Shown here: piece by piece, positions 34,604 to 43,659 of the stretch
Layout of the letters: every line of letters begins with the position of its first letter
Numbering within the stretch: position 1 is the first letter of the stretch
DNA from: Arthrobacter sp. Y81
Lineage (GTDB): Bacteria; Actinomycetota; Actinomycetes; Actinomycetales; Micrococcaceae
Direction: 5' to 3'
NCBI RefSeq assembly: GCF_002929335.1
Contig: NZ_PJIL01000022.1
Coordinates: 1-60,295, forward strand
Length of the DNA stretch: 60,295 nt
Translations under genes and position numbers: made by a program
The notes under the pieces: generated by a model
The model's input: only the letters and a program-made list of their open reading frames with translations
What the model was told of the DNA's origin: nothing
Database searches by the model: none

Positions 34604-35850
34604 CAGTGCTCCTCGTGGGATCGGGTGGGAGTGCCGGCAAAGACGCCGGCGAATTGGTTGTCGTCGTCGCCGAGCCAGGCGCGCACCAGCTCCGCGCCGC
34701 TGTCGAGATCGGGCGGCGTGAGGTCGTAGCTGACCGGGGTCTTGGACAGCCGGATGGGGTTGCGCACCCCGGGCTGAGCACTCTTTCCGTGCCCCACGGT
34801 CACGACAGGCTCCAGCCCGATTCGTTCGGCGAATTCGATCCCGGCACGCAGATCCTGGATCGGTGCGCAGGGGAGCTTCGCTTCGGTAAATATGTCGAAC
34901 CACTCCGAAGCGGTCCGGGCCGAGAGGCACTCCACCAGGAGCGGCCGCAGTTCGGTGCGGTTGGCGCTGCGGAGCGGAGCCTTTTCGAAACTCGGATCTG
35001 TGGCAAGCGCCGGCCGGCCGATCGCGGCGCAGAAGGTGCGGAACTGGGAGTCGTTGCCGATCGCGATCACCAGCTTCCCGTCGCCGGTGTCGAAAGGCTC
35101 GTAAGGGTAGATGCTCGGATGTTCGTTTCCCAGCCGGACGGGAACGGTCCCGCCCAGCACCACGGCGGCCGTCTGGTTCACCATGCCGGAGAGGGCAGAA
35201 GACATCAGGTTCATTTCCACCAGCTGGCCTTCTCCGATGCGATCCCGGTGCCGGAGTGCGGCGAGGATACCGATGCAGGCGTGAAGTCCGGTGATTACGT
35301 CGAACACCGCAACTCCGGAACGGAAGGGCCCGGTGTCCGGCGCCCCGGTGAGGTCCATCAGTCCGGACAGCGCCTGGATGAGTAGATCGTAGCCTGGGAG
35401 CTGGGCACCCCCGGCCGTCCCGAAGCCCGTGATCGAGGCGTAGACAACTTCCTTGTTGGTAGCCGCGACTGTGTCGTAGTCCAGGCCGTAGCGCACCAAG
35501 TCTCCCGGCTTGAAGTTTTCGACGACGACGTCGGCCCGTTCCGCGATGCGCTGCGCCGTCCGGCGGTCGTCCGGATCGCGGAGATCGAGCTTGATGGAGG
35601 TCTTGTTGCGGTTGATCGACAGGAAATACGTTGAGTCATCGCCGCGGGTGGGCGGTTTCCATGCCCGGGTCTCGTCCCCGGCCGGGCTCTCAATCTTGAT
35701 CACAGTTGCCCCGAGATCTGCCAAGAGCATAGTGCAGTACGGTCCGGCCAGCACCCTGCCGAAATCGGCGATCACGATGCCGCTGAGAGGGCCGCCTGCA
35801 CTGCGGCCGAATGCCGACGTCTCAAGGGCGGCGGAGTGTTGGCTGTCCAT
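34603..35850 (-). CDS. CaiB/BaiF family (class III) CoA-transferase
   Basis: 415 aa. The N-terminal fold includes VIADFGRVLAGPYCTMLLADLGA, FLSINRNKTSIKLDL and the catalytic Asp155 in PGYDLLIQALSGLM. Class III transferases move CoA from succinyl-CoA or another donor to a carboxylic acid. Paired with the glutaryl-CoA dehydrogenase-like enzyme it most resembles succinate-hydroxymethylglutarate/glutarate CoA-transferases, so glutarate or adipate activation is the likely role. AAGGAG lies seven bases before the ATG at 35850. It is divergent from LysR copy 2. Confidence 0.87.
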   Translation of the reverse strand: MDSQHSAALETSAFGRSAGGPLSGIVIADFGRVLAGPYCTMLLADLGATVIKIESPAGDETRAWKPPTRGDDSTYFLSINRNKTSIKLDLRDPDDRRTAQRIAERADVVVENFKPGDLVRYGLDYDTVAATNKEVVYASITGFGTAGGAQLPGYDLLIQALSGLMDLTGAPDTGPFRSGVAVFDVITGLHACIGILAALRHRDRIGEGQLVEMNLMSSALSGMVNQTAAVVLGGTVPVRLGNEHPSIYPYEPFDTGDGKLVIAIGNDSQFRTFCAAIGRPALATDPSFEKAPLRSANRTELRPLLVECLSARTASEWFDIFTEAKLPCAPIQDLRAGIEFAERIGLEPVVTVGHGKSAQPGVRNPIRLSKTPVSYDLTPPDLDSGAELVRAWLGDDDNQFAGVFAGTPTRSHEEH

Positions 35851-35908
35851 CAAAAAGCTCCTTGCATAGGGTTCTCTCCCTCAACCATGACCGACCGCAT
35901 TGCTATCC

Positions 35909-35927
35909 GTCCAATACTTATTGATGG
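35909..35927. promoter_or_regulatory. LysR operator-like element GTCCAATACTTATTGATGG
   Basis: Lies between the CoA-transferase and LysR copy 2. Its first 14 nt recur exactly, in inverted orientation, at 45575-45588, and partly at 45473 and 39898. Confidence 0.6.
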
Positions 35928-35961
35928 CCTTTTTGTTGCACCAGGTGCAATAATCACTTGC

Positions 35962-36858
35962 ATGGAGATCCAACAGATCCGCGCCTTCCTGGCGGTGGCA
36001 GAAGAGCTGCACTTTGGCCGCGCGGCGGAGAAGCTGCACATGGCCCAGCCTCCGGTCAGCCGCAGCATCCAGCAGCTGGAACGGGAGCTGGGAACCCGTC
36101 TGTTCGACCGGAGTACCCGCAGCGTCAAGCTGACCGGCGCCGGAGAGGCGTTCATCGGGCCGGCAACGGACATCATTGATGCCACCCGCCGGGCGAGCAT
36201 CGCGGTCCGCGCGGCAGACAAAGGAGAAGTCGGGCGCGTCCGGGTCGCCTATGCCGGCGCCTCCACCCATACCCTGGTGGGCCGGCTCGCCAGAGAGGTC
36301 CGGCGCGACCACCCGGGCATCCAGATCGAGCTCTTCAGCCAGAACTTTGCCCAACCTGCCATGGACCGTGTGGTCAGTGGCGACGTGGACATCGCCCTCG
36401 GTCGTTGGGACTACATTGCTGCCGGGATTGAAACGCGCCTGCTTGCAGCGGAGGACCTCGTGGTCGCCGTCCCCGCGAGCCACCGCCTGGCCGGCGCCGG
36501 TGAAGCCCGGATGGCTGACTTCCGCGGCGACACCTTCGTTTCACTGCCGCCTCATGCCGGGGCGGTGCTGAACGACAGGCTCCGGCGACTAACACACGCC
36601 GCCGGGTTCGAGCTGGACATCGTTCAGGTCGTCCCGGATTCCTGGACTGCTCTCTCACTGGTCGGGGCGGAGGTAGGCTGCACGCTCACGCTGTCCTCGG
36701 TGGCCGACGCGGTCACGGACCCCCACGTGCGTTTCGTGAAGGTTATGGACAAAACGATTCCGGTGGAGCTGCGGATGGCCTGGCGCCGGGACCATTCCAG
36801 CCCTGCCCTGCGGGCGGTACTGGAGCTGGCCGAGCGGATCCTGCCCGGCGCCGGCTGA
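35962..36858 (+). CDS. LysR-family transcriptional regulator, copy 2
   Basis: 298 aa. It starts MEIQQIRAFLAVAEELHFGR, with the helix-turn-helix continuing AAEKLHMAQPPVSRSIQQLE. Paralogue of the LysR at 24269-25168. It is divergent from the CoA-transferase/acyl-CoA dehydrogenase operon with the GTCCAATACTTATT element between. No clear ribosome site precedes the ATG at 35962, so the message may be leaderless or start differently. A dicarboxylic acid or its CoA ester is a sensible co-inducer. Confidence 0.85.
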   Translation: MEIQQIRAFLAVAEELHFGRAAEKLHMAQPPVSRSIQQLERELGTRLFDRSTRSVKLTGAGEAFIGPATDIIDATRRASIAVRAADKGEVGRVRVAYAGASTHTLVGRLAREVRRDHPGIQIELFSQNFAQPAMDRVVSGDVDIALGRWDYIAAGIETRLLAAEDLVVAVPASHRLAGAGEARMADFRGDTFVSLPPHAGAVLNDRLRRLTHAAGFELDIVQVVPDSWTALSLVGAEVGCTLTLSSVADAVTDPHVRFVKVMDKTIPVELRMAWRRDHSSPALRAVLELAERILPGAG

Positions 36859-36919
36859 CACGAACCCGGATGACGGGCGCCAGACTAAGGCGGCGTCATG
36901 ACGGTTGTCTTTGACCCGG

Positions 36920-38752
36920 TCAGGGGGCCATGAACTCCGGCGTCTCGATGCCCAGGGCACGGAGTCTCCGGTAAAGGGTGGTTCGGCCCATCCCCAGGGC
37001 TTCCGCAGCGACAGAGCGGTTCCCCCCGCTTTGTTCCAGGGCGGCAACGATCGCGTCGCGCTCCAGGGATTCGAGTTTGGACAGGGTGCGCCTGCCAGTG
37101 TTCCTGAAATGTTCCGGGAGGTCATTGGCCTGCAGCACGCGACCGGGATGGGCGCGCCCCAGCGACTCGAGGGTGGCGCGCAGTTCTGCGACGTTGCCCG
37201 GCCACCGCCAGCGCATGAGCCCCTGCAGCGCGACCGCAGAGAGCGTGGATCTGTCGGCAGGCGCGGCCGCATCCAGGAAATGCGCAGCCAGCACGGGGAT
37301 ACGTTCCTTGGTTTCGGACAGAGTCGGCACAGTCACACGCGCAGCGATTTGTGAGACGACGTCCGAGACGAAGTCCGGGCACGCCTCGGGATTCATGGTC
37401 AGAACCAGCCGGGCCGGAGAAGGAGCTGCCCGGTCTTGGCCTGCCGGAGGGTGCTCCGGCTGCTGGCGCACCGCCGCGTCCAGAGCCTTGAGCCTGTTCA
37501 ACTCGCTCCGGGGCAGATCCTCAAGATGCCGCAGGATAACGCTTCGACCGTCTGCGATGGCTTCGCGGGCGGCCTGGAACCAGCTGGCATCCTTTTCTTC
37601 CGGAAGGAGGCAGGCATCGAGGATCAACGGACCCGGACCGGAGTCCTGTCCGTTGAGCCAGGCGAGCGTGTGATGAAGCTTGCCGGAGCCGCCCTGCCCG
37701 CACACGGCGATCGCCCCGGGTCCCTGGCCCGCCCGGTCAAAGGCACTGCGCACAACGTGCGGAAACGCAGCCCCTACACCCGAAGAGTCGGTGCCGGGCA
37801 AATCGGCATCGACCTTCCGTGGAATGCTCGCGGCATCAGGTATGCGTGAGAGCTCCAACGCGAAGGCAGAACTCCCGCCGGAATCGTCGATCCGCTGGAC
37901 GGTGGCGTCCACATTCAGGGACGGTATCTCGATGGTTTGTTTGGCGCCGGTCCATTCGAGACCGCGCAGCTGCTCCCACAGTGTGGTGTGCAGTTCACTG
38001 CTCATGACCGCCAGACCGGAAATGTTGGTCATCACAGCCTGGGCATCGAGCATGATGACCGGGGCTCTGGAGGAGCTCAGCCGCAGCTGCGACATCCCCA
38101 AGGCGAGTCCCGTTGCGCTGCCGAGGTCGAGCAAACGCCGTTCGATCTGGCTGCTCGCTTCCCGGGACATGGCCAGCATGAGCGGGTTGTCCAAACCGGT
38201 GTCGCAGGCGAAGGAAATGGAACCTATCACGCGGCGCGTAACGGGGTGCATGATCGGCGCCCCTGCACAGGCCAGCGGGGACAGTGCCTCGTTGAAATGC
38301 TCCGCTCCCCGGACAAACACGGCCTGGCGTCCTTCGATGGGCGTGCCGAGCCCGTTGGTCCCGACCGAGCGCTCCGAAAAATTGAACCCTTCCGCGGCAT
38401 AGGCCTCGTCGAAACGGTTGCCGTGTGCCTTGTCGCCGAGCCTGCGGGCAATAATCTGGCCGGACTGGTCACTGAGGAACAAAGAGATGCCCATACCGCT
38501 GAGGCTTTGCAGCCAGTGGTCCATCACACTCTTGGCCGCACGGATCAGGATCCCGTCCGGATCGAAATCATTGACGAACAGAAACGCCTCGGGCCGCGCC
38601 GAAGCCTCCACGCCGATCGAGCGGCGCCAGCTGTGTTCGATGTCCGGGGAGACGATTTCCGCCAGCTGTGTCCCATCCCGGAGGCCCCGGCGGATGAGGT
38701 GTTCCCGGGCAGCGCGAAGGGCATCGTCGGGAACGTTGCGCGGGTTTTGCAT
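36920..38752 (-). CDS. AcoR-like GAF/Fis transcriptional activator, copy 2
   Basis: 610 aa. The GAF signature is GFNFSERSVGTNGLGTPIEG. The central region has a Walker-A-like GQGGSGKLHHTLAW but lacks GAFTGA, and the Fis motif is GNRSVAAEALGMGRTTLYRRLRALGI. It lies 6 nt downstream of the alcohol dehydrogenase in the same direction, so the two form an operon whose activator is encoded last. The upstream divergent promoter region has a TGTTCC-N5-GGCACA site. Paralogue of the regulator at 22508-24247. Confidence 0.83.
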   Translation of the reverse strand: MQNPRNVPDDALRAAREHLIRRGLRDGTQLAEIVSPDIEHSWRRSIGVEASARPEAFLFVNDFDPDGILIRAAKSVMDHWLQSLSGMGISLFLSDQSGQIIARRLGDKAHGNRFDEAYAAEGFNFSERSVGTNGLGTPIEGRQAVFVRGAEHFNEALSPLACAGAPIMHPVTRRVIGSISFACDTGLDNPLMLAMSREASSQIERRLLDLGSATGLALGMSQLRLSSSRAPVIMLDAQAVMTNISGLAVMSSELHTTLWEQLRGLEWTGAKQTIEIPSLNVDATVQRIDDSGGSSAFALELSRIPDAASIPRKVDADLPGTDSSGVGAAFPHVVRSAFDRAGQGPGAIAVCGQGGSGKLHHTLAWLNGQDSGPGPLILDACLLPEEKDASWFQAAREAIADGRSVILRHLEDLPRSELNRLKALDAAVRQQPEHPPAGQDRAAPSPARLVLTMNPEACPDFVSDVVSQIAARVTVPTLSETKERIPVLAAHFLDAAAPADRSTLSAVALQGLMRWRWPGNVAELRATLESLGRAHPGRVLQANDLPEHFRNTGRRTLSKLESLERDAIVAALEQSGGNRSVAAEALGMGRTTLYRRLRALGIETPEFMAP

Positions 38753-38758
38753 GGCTGG

Positions 38759-39835
38759 TCAGCCCTGGGCACCGTCTGCCGCGCGCAGCACCACACGTCC
38801 GGGGACGCCGCCCTGCGTGAGCTTGTCCAGGTTCTCGCCCACAGATCCGGCGGAGAGCTCGGCGTCGATGATCGGAATGTGGGGAATCGCATCCTGCTTG
38901 GCCAAGGCGACGAGCTGGTTCAGCTCCTCGGGGTTGCCCACAAAGCTGCCTCGGATCGTGAGCATCTTAAGGGCCATGAGTGCGGTCGGGACCGTCAGTT
39001 CGCCGCCGAAGAGCCCTACCTGAACCAGTTGGCCACCCTTGCGCAGGGAGTCGAAGGCTACGGGTGCCGTTTGGCTGTTGTTCACGAAGTCGATGACGGC
39101 TGTTACCGGGCCTCCGTTTGCGCCGATGATCTTGGCGCTGAGACCTTGATCGGTGGATTGAACAGTTGTGCTGGCGCCGACCTCACGGGCCAGCTGGAGA
39201 TTCCGCTCCGAAATGTCGACGGCGCAGATGGCCTGGTGCCCCAGCGCGCTGAGGGTAGCGATGGCGGTGAGCCCGACTCCGCCGGCGCCAATCACCACAA
39301 CAGGTTCGTCCGGCCCCAGCGGGAGGACTTTGTTCACTGCGCTGAAGGCCGTCAGGCCCGAGCACGCCAGCGTCGCCGCCCAGCTGAGGTCCAGGCCCTC
39401 GATGTCCACGAGGTACTTTTCGGCGCGGACCAGGATCTGCTCGGCGTAGCCGCCGTGCTCCGTGACTCCAAGGTTGCGTCCGTTGGCGCAGACGTTGTCG
39501 CGGCCGGCCAGGCAATCCCGGCACGTGCCGCAGCCAATCCAGGGATAGACCAGCCTGATGTCCCCGGGTTTGGTCCCGTGCACAAGGTCCCCGACTTTCT
39601 CGACGACACCGACGACTTCGTGCCCCATGACCAGCGGGTAAGTGACGCCCCGGTCCACGAGCTTCAACGCTCCCCGGCTGCCCAGGTCGTACGAACCCTC
39701 ACGAAGGTGGGTGTCCGTGTGGCACACGCCCGAGCGGATCACCCTCAAGAGGACTTCGGTTCCTGTCGGCACCGGGTCCGGCAGTTCGATGTCCTGGATC
39801 TCGGGGCTGTCTTGGAAAACGGCAAAAGCGTGCAT
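38759..39835 (-). CDS. Zn-dependent alcohol dehydrogenase (6-hydroxyhexanoate dehydrogenase candidate)
   Basis: 358 aa MDR enzyme. It has SGVCHTDTHLREG, GHEVVGVVE, structural zinc Cys in GCGTCRDCLAGRDNVC and NAD fold VIGAGGVGLTAIATL. ChnD-type enzymes that oxidise the omega-hydroxy acid produced by lactone opening belong to this family. GAGG lies before the ATG. It is divergent from an SDR gene, with the lactone-hydrolase and monooxygenase genes just beyond, which makes the omega-hydroxy-acid step a good inference. Confidence 0.82.
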   Translation of the reverse strand: MHAFAVFQDSPEIQDIELPDPVPTGTEVLLRVIRSGVCHTDTHLREGSYDLGSRGALKLVDRGVTYPLVMGHEVVGVVEKVGDLVHGTKPGDIRLVYPWIGCGTCRDCLAGRDNVCANGRNLGVTEHGGYAEQILVRAEKYLVDIEGLDLSWAATLACSGLTAFSAVNKVLPLGPDEPVVVIGAGGVGLTAIATLSALGHQAICAVDISERNLQLAREVGASTTVQSTDQGLSAKIIGANGGPVTAVIDFVNNSQTAPVAFDSLRKGGQLVQVGLFGGELTVPTALMALKMLTIRGSFVGNPEELNQLVALAKQDAIPHIPIIDAELSAGSVGENLDKLTQGGVPGRVVLRAADGAQG

Positions 39836-39897
39836 GGTGACCTCGCATCGTTGCGCTGACTGTATTCATTCAAGGATGGCACCCGCGCTGATAGGAA

Positions 39898-39906
39898 TCC
39901 AATACC
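39898..39906. promoter_or_regulatory. TCCAATACC half-site
   Basis: Part of GGAATCCAATACC upstream of the alcohol dehydrogenase. It shares TCCAATAC with the elements at 35909, 45473 and 45575; a weak member of that set. Confidence 0.4.
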
Positions 39907-39974
39907 AAATCACGGCGTCGTTTATGCGCAGGGGGCAACAATCGAAGCCTCCGCCGAATGCTGGCGGTGATGCG

Positions 39975-39993
39975 CTGTTCCAAATCGGCACAC
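39975..39993. promoter_or_regulatory. TGTTCC-N5-GGCACA activator-type site
   Basis: TGTTCCAAATCGGCACA (39976-39992) lies between the divergent alcohol dehydrogenase and SDR genes, about 141 and 103 nt from their starts. It closely resembles the sites at 22375 and 40878. Confidence 0.55.
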
Positions 39994-40094
39994 CATCGTG
40001 AGATCCACGTCACATAAGAATTGACTACCCCGCTTGAAGGGTCCTCGGCCCGGAGGAACCGGGCCTACGTTGTCGCATTCAAAGGAGAATGACC

Positions 40095-40850
40095 ATGGCA
40101 GGACGCATGTCAGGAAAAGTTGCACTCATCACCGGAGCCGCCCAGGGCATGGGCAGGTCGCACGCCCTGCTCCTCGCCGCAGAAGGGGCCAAGGTCGTCA
40201 TCACGGACGTCCGGGAAGCCGCCGGAAAGGCCGTGGCAGAGGAGATCAACGACGCCGGGGGTTCCGCACTCTTCATCACGCATGATGTCACCCGGTCCGA
40301 CGACTGGCAGCGTGTGCTGGAAGAAGCCGTCAATGAATTCGGCAAGCTGGACGTCCTCGTCAACAATGCCGGCATCCTCATCCTCAAACCCCTCGACGAG
40401 ACAGACGAGGAGGAATGGGACCGCACCCTGAATATCAACGCCAAGGGAACCTTCCTGGGCTGCAAGCTGGCGGCACCTGCGCTTCAGGCAGCCGGTGGGG
40501 GCTCCATCGTGAACATTTCCTCGATCTACGGACTCATCGGGGCACCCAGCGCCGCGGCCTACCAGGCGTCCAAGGGCGCAGTGCGCCTGCTCTCCAAGGC
40601 TGCGGCGGTCGATCTTGCCAAGTTCGGCATCCGGGTCAACTCCGTGCACCCGGGCGTGATTGACACCGAGATGACCAAGGAACTGATGGCAACACCGGAA
40701 GGCGCGAAGGCCCTGTTGGGAACAACCATCCTCGGGCGGCCGGGACGGCCCGAAGAAGTCTCCCAGGCCGTCCTCTTCCTCGCCTCGGATGAAGCGTCCT
40801 TCGTCACGGGTGCGGAACTCGTCGTTGACGGCGGCTACACCACGCAGTAG
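40095..40850 (+). CDS. SDR-family alcohol dehydrogenase, copy 2 (cycloalkanol dehydrogenase candidate)
   Basis: 251 aa. The cofactor motif is ITGAAQGMGRSHALLL, then NNAG at about 87, catalytic Ser in NISSIYG and Tyr-Lys in YQASKGAV. It resembles cyclopentanol/cyclohexanol and 3-alpha/20-beta-hydroxysteroid dehydrogenases. The ATG at 40095 has AAGGAG seven bases upstream; the ATG at 40089 is too close to that site. It is followed by a large hairpin and then the hydrolase/monooxygenase pair, forming a probable alcohol-to-ketone-to-lactone-to-acid set. Confidence 0.85.
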   Translation: MAGRMSGKVALITGAAQGMGRSHALLLAAEGAKVVITDVREAAGKAVAEEINDAGGSALFITHDVTRSDDWQRVLEEAVNEFGKLDVLVNNAGILILKPLDETDEEEWDRTLNINAKGTFLGCKLAAPALQAAGGGSIVNISSIYGLIGAPSAAAYQASKGAVRLLSKAAAVDLAKFGIRVNSVHPGVIDTEMTKELMATPEGAKALLGTTILGRPGRPEEVSQAVLFLASDEASFVTGAELVVDGGYTTQ

Positions 40851-40866
40851 CTCCCGGGCGGGTCCG

Positions 40867-40907
40867 GTGCCGGCCCGGTGTTTCAAAGTGGAACACTGGG
40901 CCGGCAC
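40867..40907. terminator. 41-nt hairpin containing a GTGT-N11-ACAC site
   Basis: Arms GTGCCGGCCCGGTGTTTC and GGAACACTGGGCCGGCAC pair over 18 positions (two G-T wobbles) around AAAGT. It lies between the SDR and hydrolase genes. The inner 19 nt (40878-40896) fit the activator-site pattern, so it may be both a terminator and a protein site. Confidence 0.6.
40878..40896. promoter_or_regulatory. GTGTTTC-N5-GGAACAC activator-type site
   Basis: GTGTTTCAAAGTGGAACAC lies 114-132 nt upstream of the hydrolase start, and is the closest match to the site before monooxygenase copy 1 (22375-22393). Confidence 0.55.
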
Positions 40908-41009
40908 AAATGTGATCCACGCTATATCTAGCGGCAAAACGCACCAAGATTCCGATCCATCAGCACCCCGGGCGAGGCTCGGGAGGCCCTCCATACGAAG
41001 GAGTATGAG

Positions 41010-41936
41010 ATGACAATCTCGACCGAAGCAGCAGCGACTGAAACTTCCCAGGCGACCGATGCCCTCCGCGACCTTTACGCGGACTGGTCCAACATCATCG
41101 CCACCACTCCGGATCTGACGATGCGCCTGTTCCGCAGCATCTTCGACGAGTGGCACCAGCCCACCCGGGAGCCCGAAGCAGTCACCTACAAGGAGGACGT
41201 CGTCGGCGGCGTCCCCGGCATCTGGGCCTTCCCGGAAGGTGCCGACCGGACGAAAGTGCTGCTCTACACCCACGGCGGCGGCTTCGCGGTCGGCTCAGCA
41301 GCAAGCCACCGGAAGCTTGCCGGCCACGTTGCCAAGGCTCTCGGCGTCGTTACCTTTGTCCTTGACTACCGCCGGGCACCCGAGCACCCGCACCCCGCCC
41401 AGGTCGAAGACGGCGTCGCCGCCTTCAAGGCTCTCGTTGAGAGCGGCATCCACCCGCACGACATCACCACCATTGGCGATTCCGCCGGCGGCAACATCGC
41501 CATCGCCATCGCCCTGGCGCTCAAGGAACAGGGCGAGCCACAGCCCGGCCAGGTTATCGTCTTCTCACCGTGGCTGGACATGGAGAACAAGGGCCAAACC
41601 CTCATCACCAACGACGCCACGGACGCCCTGATCTCCGTCCCGCTGCTCGAGGGCATGATCGCCGGCGTGCTGGGCGATTCCGTCAGCCCGCAGAACCCGC
41701 TGGCCAACCCCCTCTACGCCGACTTCACCGGGTTCCCGCGCCTATACATCACCGCCGGCGCCGTCGAATCCCTCCTGGACAACGCCACCCGCCTGGCCGC
41801 ACTGGCCGAGGCCGCCGGCGTCGACGTGACCCTCTCCATCGCCGAGGACCAGCAGCACGTCTTCCCGTTCCTCGCCGGCAACTCCGAGGTCGCCGACGCC
41901 GAACTCGCCCGCATCGCCGGCTGGTACAAGTACTGA
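41010..41936 (+). CDS. Alpha/beta-hydrolase, HSL family; lactone hydrolase candidate
   Basis: 308 aa. The oxyanion motif is YTHGGGFAVGS, the nucleophile Ser is in IGDSAGGNIAIAI, and the C-terminal Asp/His fall near AEDQQHVFPF. Hormone-sensitive-lipase-type esterases include ChnC, which opens epsilon-caprolactone to 6-hydroxyhexanoate. AAGGAG lies six bases before the ATG. The monooxygenase that would make the lactone starts 51 nt downstream, so the pair is an operon. Specificity is inferred. Confidence 0.85.
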   Translation: MTISTEAAATETSQATDALRDLYADWSNIIATTPDLTMRLFRSIFDEWHQPTREPEAVTYKEDVVGGVPGIWAFPEGADRTKVLLYTHGGGFAVGSAASHRKLAGHVAKALGVVTFVLDYRRAPEHPHPAQVEDGVAAFKALVESGIHPHDITTIGDSAGGNIAIAIALALKEQGEPQPGQVIVFSPWLDMENKGQTLITNDATDALISVPLLEGMIAGVLGDSVSPQNPLANPLYADFTGFPRLYITAGAVESLLDNATRLAALAEAAGVDVTLSIAEDQQHVFPFLAGNSEVADAELARIAGWYKY

Positions 41937-41986
41937 GCCCCGGCCACCCCACAACACAAGACCTAAAATACAAAGGAGTATCCATC

Positions 41987-43639
41987 ATGGCTGAAAACCA
42001 CGGGCAAACTGCCCCCGCCACCTCTCCCACCTCTCCCGCTGAACTCGACGCCGTCGTCGTCGGCGCCGGCTTTGGCGGCATCTACATGCTGCACAAGCTG
42101 CGCAACGAACTCGGACTCAACGTCCGCGCCTTCGACCGCGCCGGCGGCGTCGGCGGCACCTGGTACTGGAACCGCTACCCGGGTGCCCTGTCGGACACCG
42201 AGAGCTATGTCTACCGCTACTCATTCGACGACGAACTGCTGAATGAGTGGGACTGGACCCACAAGTACGTGACCCAGCCGGAAATCCTCCGGTACCTCGA
42301 ACACGTTGTGGACCGCTATGACCTGCGCAAGGATATTCAGCTCAACACCGGTATCACCTCCGCGCACTACGACGAGTCGGCCAACCGCTGGACCATCGGC
42401 ACTGACACCGGCGAAACCATCACGGCGAAGTACATTGTCAACGGCCTCGGCCTGCTCTCGGCCACCAATATCCCCAACATTCCGGGTATCGACACCTTCG
42501 AAGGCGAGATCTACCACTCCGGCGCCTGGCCCGAAGGCGTGGACCTGACCGGCAAGCGCGTCGGCGTGATCGGCACCGGCTCCACCGGCCTGCAGATCAT
42601 CACCGCCATTGCACCCAAGGTCGGACACCTCACCGTCTTCCAGCGCTCACCGCAGTACAGCGTCCCCGTCGGCAACACCACTGTCACGCCGGAATACGTG
42701 GCGTCCGTCAAGAAGGACTACAGCAAGATTTGGGAACAGGTCCGGGGTTCCGGCGTCGCCTTCGGGTTCGAGGAAAGCACCGTTCCGGCTATGAGCGTCT
42801 CCGCAACGGAACGGCAGGCCGTCTTCCAGAAGGCCTGGGAAACCGGCGGCGGATTCCGCTTCATGTTCAACACCTTCGGCGACATCGCCACGGACCGGGA
42901 CGCCAACGAAGCCGCCGCAGCATTCGTCCGCGGCAAGATCGCCGAGATCGTCAAGGACCCGGAGACGGCCCGCAAGCTCACTCCGACCGACCTTTACGCC
43001 AAGCGCCCCCTGTGCGACAGCGGCTACTACGCCACATTCAACCGGGACAACGTAGAGCTGGTCTCGGTCAAGGAGACGCCGATCGTCGAACTGACGCCCA
43101 CGGGCATCAGGACCTCGGACGGCGTGGAGCACGAGATCGACGTCCTGATCTTCGCCACAGGCTTCGACGCCGTGGACGGAAACTACACCCGGATGGACAT
43201 CCGTGGCCGCGGCGGCGAGACCATCCAGCAGCACTGGCAGGACGGACCCACCAGCTACCTCGGAGTCACCACAGCAGGATTCCCGAACATGTTCATGATC
43301 CTCGGCCCCAATGGCCCCTTCACCAACCTGCCGCCGAGCATCGAGGCCCAGGTCGAGTGGATCTCGCAGCTGATCAACGACGCCGAGACCGGACAGGTTG
43401 CCTCTGTGGAGCCGACCGCAGAGGCCGAGGAAGCCTGGACCCGGACCTGCCAGGAGATCGCCGATATGACGCTCTTCCCGAAGGCCGACTCCTGGATCTT
43501 CGGCGCCAACATCCCGGGCAAGACGAAGACCGTCATGTTCTACCTCGGAGGCCTCGGCAACTACCGGAACAAGCTCGCAGAAGTCCGCGAGGCGGGCTAC
43601 GAAGGCTTCGACCTGAAGGTACTCGCTCCGGCGGAGTAG
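41987..43639 (+). CDS. Baeyer-Villiger monooxygenase (cyclohexanone monooxygenase-like), copy 2
   Basis: 550 aa, clearly paralogous to the copy at 20660-22291. The FAD fold is VVGAGFGGIYMLHKLRNELG, the fingerprint FEGEIYHSGAWP is at 171-182, and the NADPH fold GVIGTGSTGLQ follows. AAGGAG lies eight bases before the ATG at 41987; the longer frame to 41570 runs through the hydrolase gene out of frame. With the lactone hydrolase upstream it is the stronger candidate for the main cycloalkanone pathway. Confidence 0.92.
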   Translation: MAENHGQTAPATSPTSPAELDAVVVGAGFGGIYMLHKLRNELGLNVRAFDRAGGVGGTWYWNRYPGALSDTESYVYRYSFDDELLNEWDWTHKYVTQPEILRYLEHVVDRYDLRKDIQLNTGITSAHYDESANRWTIGTDTGETITAKYIVNGLGLLSATNIPNIPGIDTFEGEIYHSGAWPEGVDLTGKRVGVIGTGSTGLQIITAIAPKVGHLTVFQRSPQYSVPVGNTTVTPEYVASVKKDYSKIWEQVRGSGVAFGFEESTVPAMSVSATERQAVFQKAWETGGGFRFMFNTFGDIATDRDANEAAAAFVRGKIAEIVKDPETARKLTPTDLYAKRPLCDSGYYATFNRDNVELVSVKETPIVELTPTGIRTSDGVEHEIDVLIFATGFDAVDGNYTRMDIRGRGGETIQQHWQDGPTSYLGVTTAGFPNMFMILGPNGPFTNLPPSIEAQVEWISQLINDAETGQVASVEPTAEAEEAWTRTCQEIADMTLFPKADSWIFGANIPGKTKTVMFYLGGLGNYRNKLAEVREAGYEGFDLKVLAPAE

Positions 43640-43659
43640 CCAGAACCAAGACGCTGTCG

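Noticed and set aside
37937..39859. Plus-strand 640-codon open frame opposite the AcoR-like and alcohol dehydrogenase genes
   Set aside because: It spans two well-supported minus-strand genes; typical GC-driven shadow.
39998..40013. CRP site (GTGA...TCAC) upstream of SDR copy 2
   Set aside because: The spacer is 8 nt rather than 6, so it does not fit the consensus.
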